Shown: positions 7,904 through 16,523 of the stretch, one piece after another | Position numbering within the stretch: position 1 is the first letter of the stretch | Layout of the letters: each line of letters starts with the position of its first letter | DNA from: DASZHJ01 sp035541215 | GTDB lineage: Bacteria > Pseudomonadota > Alphaproteobacteria > ATCC43930 > CGMCC-115725 | Direction of reading: 5' to 3' | DNA: 41,221 nt | Assembly: GCA_035541215.1 (NCBI GenBank) | Contig: DATKNV010000080.1 | Span: forward strand, 1-41,221 | The notes under the pieces: model-generated | What the model was told of the DNA's origin: nothing | Databases searched by the model: none | Seen by the model: the letters and a program-made list of their open reading frames with translations, nothing else | Position numbers and translations under genes: made by a program

Positions 7904-9157
7904 TCAAGCGAAACGCTGCGGACGGAAGGGCGTCGCGTCGATCGCGGGCGTGCGGCCCGCGACGAGGTCGGCGACCACCTTGCCCGTGACCGGCGAGGCC
8001 GCCATGCCGACATGGCCGTGGCCGAAGGCGTATATCACGTCGGGCGTGCGCGTCGCCGGGCCGAGACAGGGCAACGAGTCCGGCATGCTCGGCCGATGCC
8101 CCATCCACTGCGAGAGCCGCTCCTCGGGATAGCTCGCCGAGAGGCCCGGGAAGAGCTTCCTCCCCTGCTCCAGCAGGATGCGCGCGCGGCGCCAGTCCGG
8201 CGGCGCCTTGAGGCCAGCGAGCTCGACGGTGCCGGCGAAGCGCAGCCCCGTCTCCATCGGCGTCGCCGCGAACTTGCCGTCGGCGTCGGCGATGGGCATG
8301 CGCGGCGTCACCTCGGGATCGCGGATCATGAGGTGATAGCCGCGCTCCGTCTCCAGCGGCACCTTGTCGCCGAGCATCGCTGCGAGCGGCCTCGACCAGG
8401 CGCCCGCCGCGACGATCGCGGCGTCGCAGGGCAGCTCGCCTTTGTCCGTGCGGATCGCCTTCAGGCGATTGCCCTCGAGCGTGAAGCCGAGCGCTTGCGC
8501 GCGATGAAGCTCCGCGCCGTTCCGCTGCAAGGCGCCCAGGAGCCCCAGCACCATGCGGTGGGGATTGCCGAGATGGCCATTCTCCTCGACGAGCACGCCG
8601 CGGGCGAATTCCCGGGAGACCGCGGGCTCGAGCTGACGCAGCTCGTCCGCGCTGAGCTCGGTCACGCCGACGCCGTTCTCGCGGCGCAGATTCCACGCGG
8701 GCTGATCCTTGGCGAGGCTCGCCTCCGAGCGATAGACCCAGAGATGACCCGCACGGTGGATGAGGTCTGCGACGCCTGCGTCCCTCGCGAGCGGCAGGAG
8801 CGTGTCGACCGACGGTGCGAGCATCGCCCGCAGCGCGCGCGCCTGCGCCGCCACGCGCTGCGGCGAGCCCGCGCGCACGAAGCGGATGAGCCAGGGCGCG
8901 AGCCACGGCAGATAGCGCCAGCGGATCGAGAGCGGACCCAAGGGATCGGTGAGCCAGTGCGGCACGTTGCGGATCGTCCCCGGCATCGACATCGGCACCA
9001 CCGAGGAGCCGTTGAGCGCCCCGGCGTTGCCGAAGGAAGTGCCCTCGCCGGGATTGCCGCGCTCCACGATGAAGACGCGATGCCCGTCGCGCTGCAGAAA
9101 GCTCGCGGCGGTGACGCCGACCATGCCGGCGCCGATCACGCCTACCGTCTTGCCCAT
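7904..9157 (-). CDS. FAD-dependent amino-acid dehydrogenase (DadA-like)
   Basis: This 417-aa DAO-family flavoprotein has an N-terminal FAD motif (GVIGAGMVGVTAA), the adjacent VERGNPGEGTSFGNAG typical of D-amino-acid dehydrogenase DadA, and the C-terminal FGHGHVGMAASPVTGK segment that contacts FAD. DadA-like enzymes oxidise D-amino acids to 2-oxo acids and ammonia and pass electrons to the respiratory chain. Substrate specificity is not predictable here, and related family members oxidise glycine, sarcosine or hydroxyproline. The first codons overlap the end of livM by 16 nt, and GGAGAG precedes the ATG, so it is cotranscribed with the transporter. Confidence 0.9.
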   Translation of the reverse strand: MGKTVGVIGAGMVGVTAASFLQRDGHRVFIVERGNPGEGTSFGNAGALNGSSVVPMSMPGTIRNVPHWLTDPLGPLSIRWRYLPWLAPWLIRFVRAGSPQRVAAQARALRAMLAPSVDTLLPLARDAGVADLIHRAGHLWVYRSEASLAKDQPAWNLRRENGVGVTELSADELRQLEPAVSREFARGVLVEENGHLGNPHRMVLGLLGALQRNGAELHRAQALGFTLEGNRLKAIRTDKGELPCDAAIVAAGAWSRPLAAMLGDKVPLETERGYHLMIRDPEVTPRMPIADADGKFAATPMETGLRFAGTVELAGLKAPPDWRRARILLEQGRKLFPGLSASYPEERLSQWMGHRPSMPDSLPCLGPATRTPDVIYAFGHGHVGMAASPVTGKVVADLVAGRTPAIDATPFRPQRFA

Positions 9158-10113
9158 CGCTCTCCTCCGAGCGTCCGAAGTTTCTGATAGGCCTCGGCGA
9201 AGAGCGCCGCAAGCCCGCCGATGTAGCTGCGCATCAGCGCGATCACCAGCAACGCGAAGACCACCATGTCCCACTCCCCGTATTTCTGCAGGAAGATGAG
9301 AGTGAGATGGATCGGCGCGGTCGCGATCAAGGGTCCGACGAAGGATCCGAGCCCGCCCACCACAACCATGATGATGAGGGTCGCCATGACGCTGAAATCC
9401 GCGCGCTGGGGGCTCAGAACCACGTCGTAATGCGCGTAGAACGCGCCGGCGAGGCCGGCGATCGCGCTGGTGAGCGCGAAGACCAGGACCTTGACCCGCG
9501 TGGTATCGACGCCCAGCGTCTCCGCCCTGAGCTCGTCGTCCTTGATCGCACGCATGAAGTAGCCGATGGGCGAGCGCACCAGCAGATACATGCCGAGGAT
9601 CGTCGCCGCGGCGAGCGCGAGGAAAGTGTAGTAGTAGGGCGTCGGCCGCAAATGGCCGAAGAGCGAGGGCACGGAAAGGCCGAGCTCGCCGCGCGTGATC
9701 GGATAGGCCGCGGTCAGGAGAATGTGGAAGGTCTCCGCGAAGGCCCAGGTGGCGATCGCGAGATAGATCGCGCGCATCCGCAGCACGATCCGCCCGAGCA
9801 GGTAGCCGAGCGCTGCCGAGAGCAGCATCGCCGCGGGAATGCTGAGCCAGAGCGGCGTCTCGAAATAGCGGATCAGCAGGCCGGTGGTGTAGCCGCCGAT
9901 CGCGGCGAAGCTCTGATGCGCAAGCGAGAACTGTCCGGTCATGCCCGCGAGGAGATTCCAGCTCGCGGCGAGGATCGTGTAGTAGAGGCATTGCACGAGC
10001 ACATGGACCGTGTACTCGCGCGCGAAGAGCGGGACGAGCGCCAGCGCCAGCGTCACGGGGACCGCGACCCCCGCGAGGCGGCGCCAATCCACGAAGGCGA
10101 AGGCGCGGGTCAT
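9142..10113 (-). CDS. livM: branched-chain amino-acid-type ABC permease LivM
   Basis: This inner-membrane permease of the HAAT family has about eight to ten hydrophobic segments and the family motif GMTGQFSLAHQSFAAIGGYT near residue 60. The cytoplasmic loop (RAIKDDELRAETLGVDTTRVKVLVF) contacts the ATPases. The ATG at 10113 overlaps the livF stop as ATGA. A GTG at 10125 is possible but has its ribosome-binding site too close. It pairs with LivH, and LivG/LivF power it. The substrate may be an amino acid or another small amphipathic compound, because HAAT systems also carry urea, amides and aromatic acids. Confidence 0.93.
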   Translation of the reverse strand: MTRAFAFVDWRRLAGVAVPVTLALALVPLFAREYTVHVLVQCLYYTILAASWNLLAGMTGQFSLAHQSFAAIGGYTTGLLIRYFETPLWLSIPAAMLLSAALGYLLGRIVLRMRAIYLAIATWAFAETFHILLTAAYPITRGELGLSVPSLFGHLRPTPYYYTFLALAAATILGMYLLVRSPIGYFMRAIKDDELRAETLGVDTTRVKVLVFALTSAIAGLAGAFYAHYDVVLSPQRADFSVMATLIIMVVVGGLGSFVGPLIATAPIHLTLIFLQKYGEWDMVVFALLVIALMRSYIGGLAALFAEAYQKLRTLGGERWARR

Positions 10114-10838
10114 CCGAGGAGGCACTCCTGGATCAGCGCCTCGATGCGCTGGGGCCCGAACTCGCGCGCGGGCCCCGCCGCCTTGATGCGGCCGAGATTG
10201 ACGAGATAGAGGTGATCCGCGTGCGGCACCGCCTCCTCGATGTTCTGGTCGACGAGGAGGATGGTGGTGCCGATGCTCCTGCGCGCGGTCAGCAGCAGCT
10301 CGTAGACCTGCGCAACGAGATTGGGAGCGAGCCCCGCCGTAGGCTCGTCCACCAGCATGAGCATGGGCTCCGTCATCATCTCCCGCGCGACCGAGAGCAT
10401 CCGCCCCTGCCCGCCGCTCAGCGCGCCCGCGCGCGCGCGGCGGCGCTCCGCCAATACGGGGAAAATCTCGTAGACCCGCGCGATCTGCCGCGCGAGCCGC
10501 GCCTTGTCGCGGCGGAAGATCCAGCCGCCCATGCGCAGGTTCTCCTCGACCGTCAGATAGGGGAAGGTGTTGATCTCCTGCGGCACGTAGCTGATGCCGC
10601 GCGCCTTGATCTCCGAGGGCTCAAGCGATTGGATCGCCTCACCGCGGAAGCGGATCGCGCCGGCATGCGGCTTCAGGAAGCCGAAGATCGTGCGCAGCAG
10701 CGTCGACTTCCCCGCGCCGTTGGGGCCGATCACGAGGGTGAGGCTCTGCTCCGGCACGGTGAGCGACAGATCCTGCAGGATGTCGATGCCGCTCTGATAG
10801 GCGGCGCGGATGTCCTCGACGGCGAGGATGTCGCTCAT
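10110..10838 (-). CDS. livF: ABC transporter ATPase LivF
   Basis: This 242-aa ATP-binding subunit of a HAAT-family importer has Walker A GPNGAGKST, Q-loop VPQEINTFPYLTVEENL, signature LSGGQGRML, Walker B MLMLVDEPTAGLAPN and the switch region. In this ATPase the usual switch His is in a VDQN context (LLVDQNIEEA), as is normal for LivF. It overlaps livG (ATGA at 10835-10838) and livM (ATGA at 10110-10113), which indicates translational coupling. Confidence 0.94.
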   Translation of the reverse strand: MSDILAVEDIRAAYQSGIDILQDLSLTVPEQSLTLVIGPNGAGKSTLLRTIFGFLKPHAGAIRFRGEAIQSLEPSEIKARGISYVPQEINTFPYLTVEENLRMGGWIFRRDKARLARQIARVYEIFPVLAERRRARAGALSGGQGRMLSVAREMMTEPMLMLVDEPTAGLAPNLVAQVYELLLTARRSIGTTILLVDQNIEEAVPHADHLYLVNLGRIKAAGPAREFGPQRIEALIQECLLG

Positions 10839-11563
10839 GTCCAGGCCTTGCCGAGATAGGCCGCCACCACCTCGCGCTTGGCCGCGACCTCGTCGAGCGT
10901 GCCTTCCGTCACCACGCGCCCCTCGATCAGCACCGTCACCTTGTGGCAGAGCTTGCGCATCACAGCCATCTCGTGGCTCACGATCACGAAGGTGACGCCG
11001 CGGCTCTTGTTCGCGGTGAGGATCAGCTCGACGATCGCGTCCTTGATCACGGGGTTGATGCCGGCGAAGGGCTCGTCGAGGACGTAGCAGCGGAGCTCCG
11101 GCACCATGAAGCCCGCGGCCACCTGAAGGAGGGCGCGCTGGCCGCCGGAGAGCCGCTTCGCGGGCTCGTCGGCGAGGCGGTCTAGGGTGGTGAGCGCGAG
11201 GAACTCCTCGGCGAGGCGTTTCCCTTCGGCGATGTCGCCGGTGCCCGTGAGATAGGGCAGCAGCAGGTTCTCACGCACGCTCAGATTGCCGAAGATGCGG
11301 CAGACCTGGAAGGTGCGAAGGAGCCCCTGCGCGGCGATCTCGTGCGGGGCGAGGCCGAGGAGGCTTTGCCCGCGCATCCTGATCTCGCCGGAGCTCGGGG
11401 GATAGATCCCCGTGATGAGATTGGCGAGCGTGGTCTTGCCCGCGCCGTTGGGGCCAATGAGACCGCGGATCTCGCCCTCGGCGACGGAGAGGTTGACGGC
11501 ATCGTTGGCGAGCAGGCCGCCGAAGCGCTTGCTGAGGTCGGTGGTCTCCAGGAGTGCGACCAT
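10835..11563 (-). CDS. livG: ABC transporter ATPase LivG
   Basis: This 242-aa ATPase partner of LivF has Walker A GPNGAGKTT, the LivG-type RTFQVCRIFGNLSVREN Q-loop region, signature LSGGQRALLQ, Walker B CYVLDEPFAGINP and switch His in IVSHEMAVM. LivG proteins carry a longer helical domain than LivF; this one is compact for the family. It begins 6 nt after the livH stop and overlaps livF by 4 nt. Confidence 0.94.
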   Translation of the reverse strand: MVALLETTDLSKRFGGLLANDAVNLSVAEGEIRGLIGPNGAGKTTLANLITGIYPPSSGEIRMRGQSLLGLAPHEIAAQGLLRTFQVCRIFGNLSVRENLLLPYLTGTGDIAEGKRLAEEFLALTTLDRLADEPAKRLSGGQRALLQVAAGFMVPELRCYVLDEPFAGINPVIKDAIVELILTANKSRGVTFVIVSHEMAVMRKLCHKVTVLIEGRVVTEGTLDEVAAKREVVAAYLGKAWT

Positions 11564-11569
11564 GCTGCC

Positions 11570-12463
11570 TCAGGCCTGCCGCACGCGCTCGCCAAAGAGG
11601 CCCGTGGGCTTGATCAGCAGGACGACAAGGACCAGGAGGAAGCCGTAGACGTTCTGATAGGGCGAGGCGATGAAGGCCGCACCCAGGGATTCCACCACGC
11701 CCAGCATCACCCCCGCGATGAGCGCGCCGGGGATCGAGCCCAGGCCGCCGATCACGATGATCTCGAAGCCCTTTACCGTCGTGACGACGCCGTTGGTGGG
11801 ATAGACCTGAAACTCCGGCGCCAGCAGCGCGCCCGCAAGGCCCGCGAGCCCCACGCCGACGCCGAAAGCAATCTGGTCGAGGCGGAGGATGTCGACACCC
11901 GAGGTCTGCGCGCCGATCCGGCTCTGCGCCGCCGCGCGGAGCGCAAGGCCCCACCAGGTTTTCTTGAGGAGGATGTAGAAAAGCGTGAGCGCCGCAAGCG
12001 TGCAGAGGAAAGCCGCGAAGCGCGCGCCCGTCACCGGGAGCGGCCCCAGCATCACGACGCCGAGGTTTGAGCCCGGCGTGAACTGATTGGGTCCCGCAAT
12101 CCCCGTCGCGAGGTTCCGCAGCAGGAGCAGCAGAGCGATCGTGACGACGGTCGCGTATTCGTCCTTCCGCTCCAGCGCTTGGCGGAACATCGGCTTGATC
12201 AGGATGGGCTCGAGCAGCGCCCCGATGAGGAACACGCTCAGCGCCGCGATCGGAACCGCGACCCACCAGAAGTCCGGGCCCAGCAGAAAGACGACCAGCA
12301 GGTATTGGGCGAAGCTCCCGATCATGTAGAACTCGCCCATCGCCCAGTTGATCATCTTGACGATGCTGTAGATGAAGGTGATCCCGAGCGCCATGAGGGC
12401 GTAGAGCACGCCGATCATGACGCCCGCGATCAATGTCTGGACGAGGAGCTCAGTCGAGAACAT
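11570..12463 (-). CDS. livH: branched-chain amino-acid-type ABC permease LivH
   Basis: This 297-aa polytopic inner-membrane permease has about eight hydrophobic segments. Family features are ALGITFIYSIVKMINWAMGE near residue 26, the coupling loop RAAAQSRIGAQTSGVDILRL and IIVIGGLGSIPGALIAG. It forms the translocation channel with LivM. Its ATG lies only 13 nt beyond the strong hairpin at 12477-12513, and the only Shine-Dalgarno-like AAGG is inside that stem. Translation may therefore be limited relative to the binding protein (inferred). Confidence 0.93.
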   Translation of the reverse strand: MFSTELLVQTLIAGVMIGVLYALMALGITFIYSIVKMINWAMGEFYMIGSFAQYLLVVFLLGPDFWWVAVPIAALSVFLIGALLEPILIKPMFRQALERKDEYATVVTIALLLLLRNLATGIAGPNQFTPGSNLGVVMLGPLPVTGARFAAFLCTLAALTLFYILLKKTWWGLALRAAAQSRIGAQTSGVDILRLDQIAFGVGVGLAGLAGALLAPEFQVYPTNGVVTTVKGFEIIVIGGLGSIPGALIAGVMLGVVESLGAAFIASPYQNVYGFLLVLVVLLIKPTGLFGERVRQA

Positions 12464-12476
12464 GTGGCCCGGGCGG

Positions 12477-12513
12477 CACCTTCACCCTCCTCCTCTCGCC
12501 GAGGGTGAGGGTG
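12477..12513 (-). terminator. intra-operon hairpin between binding protein and livH
   Basis: Thirteen-base arms 12477-12489 (CACCTTCACCCTC) and 12501-12513 (GAGGGTGAGGGTG) pair with a single G-U, leaving an 11-base loop. No T-run follows on either strand. The position is just after the binding-protein stop, which fits a 3'-end stabiliser or partial attenuator giving more binding protein than permease. Confidence 0.6.
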
Positions 12514-12523
12514 CAACGGCCCC

Positions 12524-13720
12524 TCAATGCTTGACGCCGACGTGCTCCACGATGATCTCCGCCGTCTGCCAGTCCTCGTTGGGCTTGGTGTAGTGCAGGA
12601 TCAGGATCGGCGGCGACCAGTTGTGATAGTAGACGCCGGGCGCGTCGGGGAAGGTCACGGGCGCCGCGGCCCAGGTCTTGAAGGTGCCGCTCTCCAGGGC
12701 CTTGATGATCGCCTTGGGGTCCGTGCTCTTCGCCATGTCCGCGGCCTGCGCCAGGATCATCACGTCGCCGAAGCCGTTGAGCGAGGAGTAGATCGCGTTC
12801 TCCCCGTACTTCTCCTTGTAGGCCTTGGCCATCCACTCGCCGATGTCCGAGAGCTTCTGCTTCGGCGAGTAGTAGGCGATGAAATAGATGCCGACGCCGT
12901 TCTTCTCGTGGAGCTTCCAGAATTGCGGCCGCTCCGGCGCGTCGTAGGAGACGAGCATCGGCGTCGTGGGAAGAAGGCCCACGGTCGTGGCCTGATCGAT
13001 GATGAGATCGACGGGCGCGCCCACGCCAATGTTGATGACGAGGTCCGGCTTGAACGCCTTCACTTGCAGGAGCTGCGCCGTGAGGTCGGTCGCGGCGTGA
13101 TCGAAGGTGATCTTCTGGAGCTCGAGACCGGCCTTGGCCTCCTTGTTCTGCTTCTCCATCTCCTCGGCGATGCCGATGCCGTAGTCGGTCGTCTCCGCCA
13201 CCAACGAGATGCGCTTGTAGCCCATCTTCTTCGTGAACTCGAGGAAGGTCTCGACGCGGATCGGATCGATCGCGTGAGTGCGGAAGGCGGGCTCGTAGCG
13301 CTTGGCGGTGATGTCCGCCGCCGAGGTCTGCGTCGCGATCGTGGGGACGCCGATCTCCTTCGCCACCTCGTTCACGGCGATGTTGACGGAGCTGTGGAAG
13401 AAGCCGGTGACGCCGATCACCTTATCCTCGGTCGCGAGCTTGCGATAGGCGGCGACGCCGACATCCGTCTTACCCTGGCTGTCCTGCACGACGAGCTCGA
13501 TCTTCTTGCCGCCGGCCACGCCCTTCATCACGGTGTTGACGTACTCGACGGCGAGCTCGGCGCCGCGCCGGATCAACTGTCCGGCGGCGGGATCCCCCGG
13601 CGGCGAGAGCGGGATCTCGAGCCCGATTTTGACGGTGTCGTCGGCCGCCTGAGCCGAGCCGGTGAGCCCCGCGAGGGCGAGCATTGCGATCGAGCCAAGG
13701 GCACGCGTGAAGGGCTTCAT
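12524..13720 (-). CDS. periplasmic amino-acid-type binding protein (LivK/HAAT family)
   Basis: This 398-aa substrate-binding protein for the LivHMGF system has a Sec signal peptide (MKPFTRALGSIAMLALAGLTGSAQA) with cleavage predicted after AQA. The type I periplasmic-binding fold begins TVKIGLEIPLSPPGDPAAG. Family features include VVQDSQGKTDVGVAAYRKL and VIGVTGFFHSSVNIAV. The ATG at 13720 follows GGGGGAAT; the open frame extends further upstream to 13828 without support. It is the first gene of the nine-gene operon. The ligand is unknown, but the catabolic genes downstream suggest an amino-acid-like compound. Confidence 0.92.
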   Translation of the reverse strand: MKPFTRALGSIAMLALAGLTGSAQAADDTVKIGLEIPLSPPGDPAAGQLIRRGAELAVEYVNTVMKGVAGGKKIELVVQDSQGKTDVGVAAYRKLATEDKVIGVTGFFHSSVNIAVNEVAKEIGVPTIATQTSAADITAKRYEPAFRTHAIDPIRVETFLEFTKKMGYKRISLVAETTDYGIGIAEEMEKQNKEAKAGLELQKITFDHAATDLTAQLLQVKAFKPDLVINIGVGAPVDLIIDQATTVGLLPTTPMLVSYDAPERPQFWKLHEKNGVGIYFIAYYSPKQKLSDIGEWMAKAYKEKYGENAIYSSLNGFGDVMILAQAADMAKSTDPKAIIKALESGTFKTWAAAPVTFPDAPGVYYHNWSPPILILHYTKPNEDWQTAEIIVEHVGVKH

Positions 13721-13991
13721 GCTTATTCCCCCGATATGATTGTCTCGTTTGCTCCCCTTAGCAGGGGGCATCGCGCGCGTCGGAAAGCCGCGCCCCGCAA
13801 CGATAGCAATTGGAGGCAACTCCGCCAAGGCACCGAAAGCGCAACCGAGGTCGCGGCGGTTTCCGCCGGGGAAACCGCTGGCGAGGAGATGGTTGCCAAG
13901 TTATCGTCGGAGATCGCTGTAGCGGCGAGAATGGCTGCCCGCAAGGACGAATTCTTGCGGCCGCAGCGGGGGCGCCGAGGGTAAAGGCGGC
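13721..13991. promoter_or_regulatory. divergent intergenic region with hairpins
   Basis: The 271-bp region separates the binding-protein operon (minus) from the sensor kinase (plus) and must hold both promoters. A 9-bp perfect inverted repeat lies at 13856-13864/13870-13878 (GCGGTTTCC/GGAAACCGC). A 7-bp repeat lies at 13939-13945/13954-13960 (CCGCAAG/CTTGCGG). I could not pick confident -35/-10 boxes. Confidence 0.4.
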
Positions 13992-16523
13992 ATGCGGAGT
14001 TCGGGGAAAGAGCGGCCGATCCAGGAGGTCCAGCGTCGGCTCGACGAGTTGAGCACCGAGCGCGACGAGGCTTTGGCGCGCGAGGCGGCAATTGCCGAGC
14101 TGATGCAGGTGATCAACGCGTCGCCCGGCGATCTCGCTCCGGTGTTCGACGCGATGCTCGAGAAGGCCATGCGCCTCTGCGACGTCGCCTACGGTCACAT
14201 CCTCACTTACGACGGAGCGCTCTTCCGCATCGTCGCAATCCGTGGCGAGGCCGGTTTCGCCGAATGGGCCGGCAAGCTCGGCGCGGTCCACCCGGACTTC
14301 TCCATGACCTATGTGCGGCTCCTCGAGGGACAATCGCTCGTACACGTCGCAGATGTCGGGAACTCGGCTGCCTATCGCGAGGGAAATCCGACCGCACGGG
14401 CGCTCTTCGACATCGGCGGCTGCCGCACCCTGCTGACGATCGCGCTCCGGCGTAGGGAGACGCTGCTCGGTGGCCTCACCGTCTATCGCCGGCAGGTGCA
14501 GCCCTTCACCGAGAAGCAGATCGCGCTCTTGCAGAGCTTCGGCGCGCAAGCCGCGATCGCGATGGAGAACGCGCGGCTCATCACGGAGACACGCGAGGCG
14601 CTGGAACAGCAGACCGCCACGGCAGAGGTGCTGCAGGTCATCAACGCCTCGCCCGGCAATCTCGTGCCGGTCTTCGACGCGATGCTCGAGAAGGCGATGC
14701 GGCTCTGCGAGGCCAAATTCGGCATCCTCACGACCTACGACGGCAAGCGCACGAAGACCGCGGCATCGCGCGGCGTCCCCGCGGCGTTCGTGGAATTCCG
14801 GAGAAACAATCCGCCGGAATACGGGCCGGGAACGGCCCACGTGCGCCTCCTCGCGGGCGAGCCATTCGTGCACGAGGCCGACGTCGCCGAGTCCCAGGGC
14901 TACCGCTCCGGCGAGCCCAATCGCCGGGCGCTGGTCGATCTCGGCGGGGCGCGCACGGGGCTTTGGGTCGCGCTGCGCAAAGAAGGAAAAGTGCTGGGAG
15001 CGATCGTCATCTACCGCCAGGAGGTACGGCCGTTCTCGGAGAAGCAGATCGCGCTTCTGCAGAACTTCGCGGATCAAGCCGTGATCGCCATGGAGAACGC
15101 GCGCCTCCTCGGCGAGCTGCGCACGCGCACCGACGACCTGGAGGAGGCGCTCGAGTACCAGACCGCGACCTCCGACGTGCTCAAGGCGATCAGCCGCTCG
15201 ACCTTCGACTTGCAGCGCGTGCTCGACACGCTCGTGGAGACCGCCGCCAATCTCTGCAATGCCGAGATGGCCTTCATCTATCGCCGCGAGGGCGAGGTTT
15301 ATCGAACCTCCGCGCGCTTCGGCATGACGCCGGAGTACGAGGTCTTCATGAAGACGCAGGCGATCGCCCCCGGCCGCGGCACGCTCACGGGGCGGACTGC
15401 CCTCGAAGGCCGGGTCGTCCACATCGCCGACCTCGCGGCCGAGCCCGACTACACGCTCCAGGAGACCGTGACGCTCGGCAAGGTGAGGACGGCCCTCGGC
15501 GTGCCGTTGCTGCGCGAAGGCGAGCCCATCGGCGTCATCGCGCTCGCGCGCTCGCGCGTCGAGCCCTTCAACGAGCGCCAGATCGAGCTGGTGCGGAGCT
15601 TCGCCGACCAAGCGGTGATCGCGATGGAGAACGCGCGCCTCCTCGGCGAGCTCAGGAGCGCGCGGGATGCGGCGGAAGCGGCGCTCGAGGAGTTGAAGAC
15701 CGCGCAGGCGAGCCTGATCCACGCGGAGAAAATGGCCTCGCTCGGGCAGCTCACGGCGGGGATCGCGCACGAGATCAAGAACCCCCTCAATTTCGTCAAT
15801 AATTTCGCGGCCCTATCGGTCGAGCTGCTCGACGAATTGAAAGCCGCGACGGCGGCGGCGAAGGCCACCCTCGCCGCCGAGAAGCAGGCGGAGATCGACG
15901 AGACGGTCGGGCTCCTGACCGGCAATCTCCGGAAGATCGCGGAGCACGGCCGCCGCGCCGACGGCATCGTGAAGAGCATGCTCGCCCATTCGCGCGAGGG
16001 GAGCGGCGAACGGCAGAAGGTCGATCTCAACGCCCTCGTCGAGGAGGCGCTCAACCTCGCCTATCACGGCGCTCGCGCGCAGGATCAGAAGTTCAACGTC
16101 ACTCTGGAGCGCGCCTTCGATCCCGCGCTCGCCCCCATCGAGCTGGTGCCGCAGGACATGACCCGCGCGCTCCTGAACTTGATCGGCAATGGCTTCTACG
16201 CCGCTACCAAGCGGAGCCGTGCCACCGGCAGCGATCCCGTGCTGAAGGTCGCGACGCGCGATCTCGGCACCGCGGTCGAGGTGCGCGTCCGGGACAACGG
16301 CACGGGGATCGCGCCCGAGCATCGGGCCAAGCTCTTCCAGCCCTTCTTCACGACCAAGCCCACCGGCGAGGGCACCGGACTCGGTCTCTCCATCAGCTAT
16401 GACATCGTGAAGCAACAGCACGGCGGTAGCATCGATGTCGAAAGCGAGGCGGGAGCCTACACGGAATTCATCGTGCGCCTCCCGCGCAACCGGCCGGGCG
16501 CATCTACGGAGAGGAAAACGTGA
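13992..16523 (+). CDS. soluble triple-GAF sensor histidine kinase
   Basis: This 843-aa cytoplasmic kinase has no signal peptide or membrane segment. Three GAF-type sensory domains run at about residues 35-195, 212-375 and 395-560. The first two are close copies (both contain VFDAMLEKAMRLC). A short coiled coil leads to the H-box (H593 in IAHEIKNPLNFVNN), then the N-box (NLIGNGFYAA) and G-boxes (DNGTGIAPEHRAKLFQPFF, GEGTGLGLSIS) of an HATPase domain. The architecture suggests sensing of an intracellular small molecule or redox signal. The stop overlaps the receiver gene by 4 nt (GTGA). Its position divergent from the transporter operon suggests, but does not prove, control of that operon. Confidence 0.92.
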   Translation: MRSSGKERPIQEVQRRLDELSTERDEALAREAAIAELMQVINASPGDLAPVFDAMLEKAMRLCDVAYGHILTYDGALFRIVAIRGEAGFAEWAGKLGAVHPDFSMTYVRLLEGQSLVHVADVGNSAAYREGNPTARALFDIGGCRTLLTIALRRRETLLGGLTVYRRQVQPFTEKQIALLQSFGAQAAIAMENARLITETREALEQQTATAEVLQVINASPGNLVPVFDAMLEKAMRLCEAKFGILTTYDGKRTKTAASRGVPAAFVEFRRNNPPEYGPGTAHVRLLAGEPFVHEADVAESQGYRSGEPNRRALVDLGGARTGLWVALRKEGKVLGAIVIYRQEVRPFSEKQIALLQNFADQAVIAMENARLLGELRTRTDDLEEALEYQTATSDVLKAISRSTFDLQRVLDTLVETAANLCNAEMAFIYRREGEVYRTSARFGMTPEYEVFMKTQAIAPGRGTLTGRTALEGRVVHIADLAAEPDYTLQETVTLGKVRTALGVPLLREGEPIGVIALARSRVEPFNERQIELVRSFADQAVIAMENARLLGELRSARDAAEAALEELKTAQASLIHAEKMASLGQLTAGIAHEIKNPLNFVNNFAALSVELLDELKAATAAAKATLAAEKQAEIDETVGLLTGNLRKIAEHGRRADGIVKSMLAHSREGSGERQKVDLNALVEEALNLAYHGARAQDQKFNVTLERAFDPALAPIELVPQDMTRALLNLIGNGFYAATKRSRATGSDPVLKVATRDLGTAVEVRVRDNGTGIAPEHRAKLFQPFFTTKPTGEGTGLGLSISYDIVKQQHGGSIDVESEAGAYTEFIVRLPRNRPGASTERKT

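Noticed and set aside
12527..13984. Long plus-strand open frame opposite the binding-protein gene
   Set aside because: It is a high-GC antisense artefact. The protein is Arg/Asp/Leu-rich without domain features, while the minus-strand frame has a signal peptide and family motifs.
14104..15110. Repeated DNA in the kinase gene as a mobile or CRISPR-like repeat
   Set aside because: The repeats are homologous GAF domains within one reading frame, not spaced short repeats.
13758..15770. 670-codon minus-strand frame opposite the sensor kinase
   Set aside because: The kinase frame contains GAF, H-box and ATPase motifs; the opposite frame has none and simply mirrors the duplicated GAF sequences.
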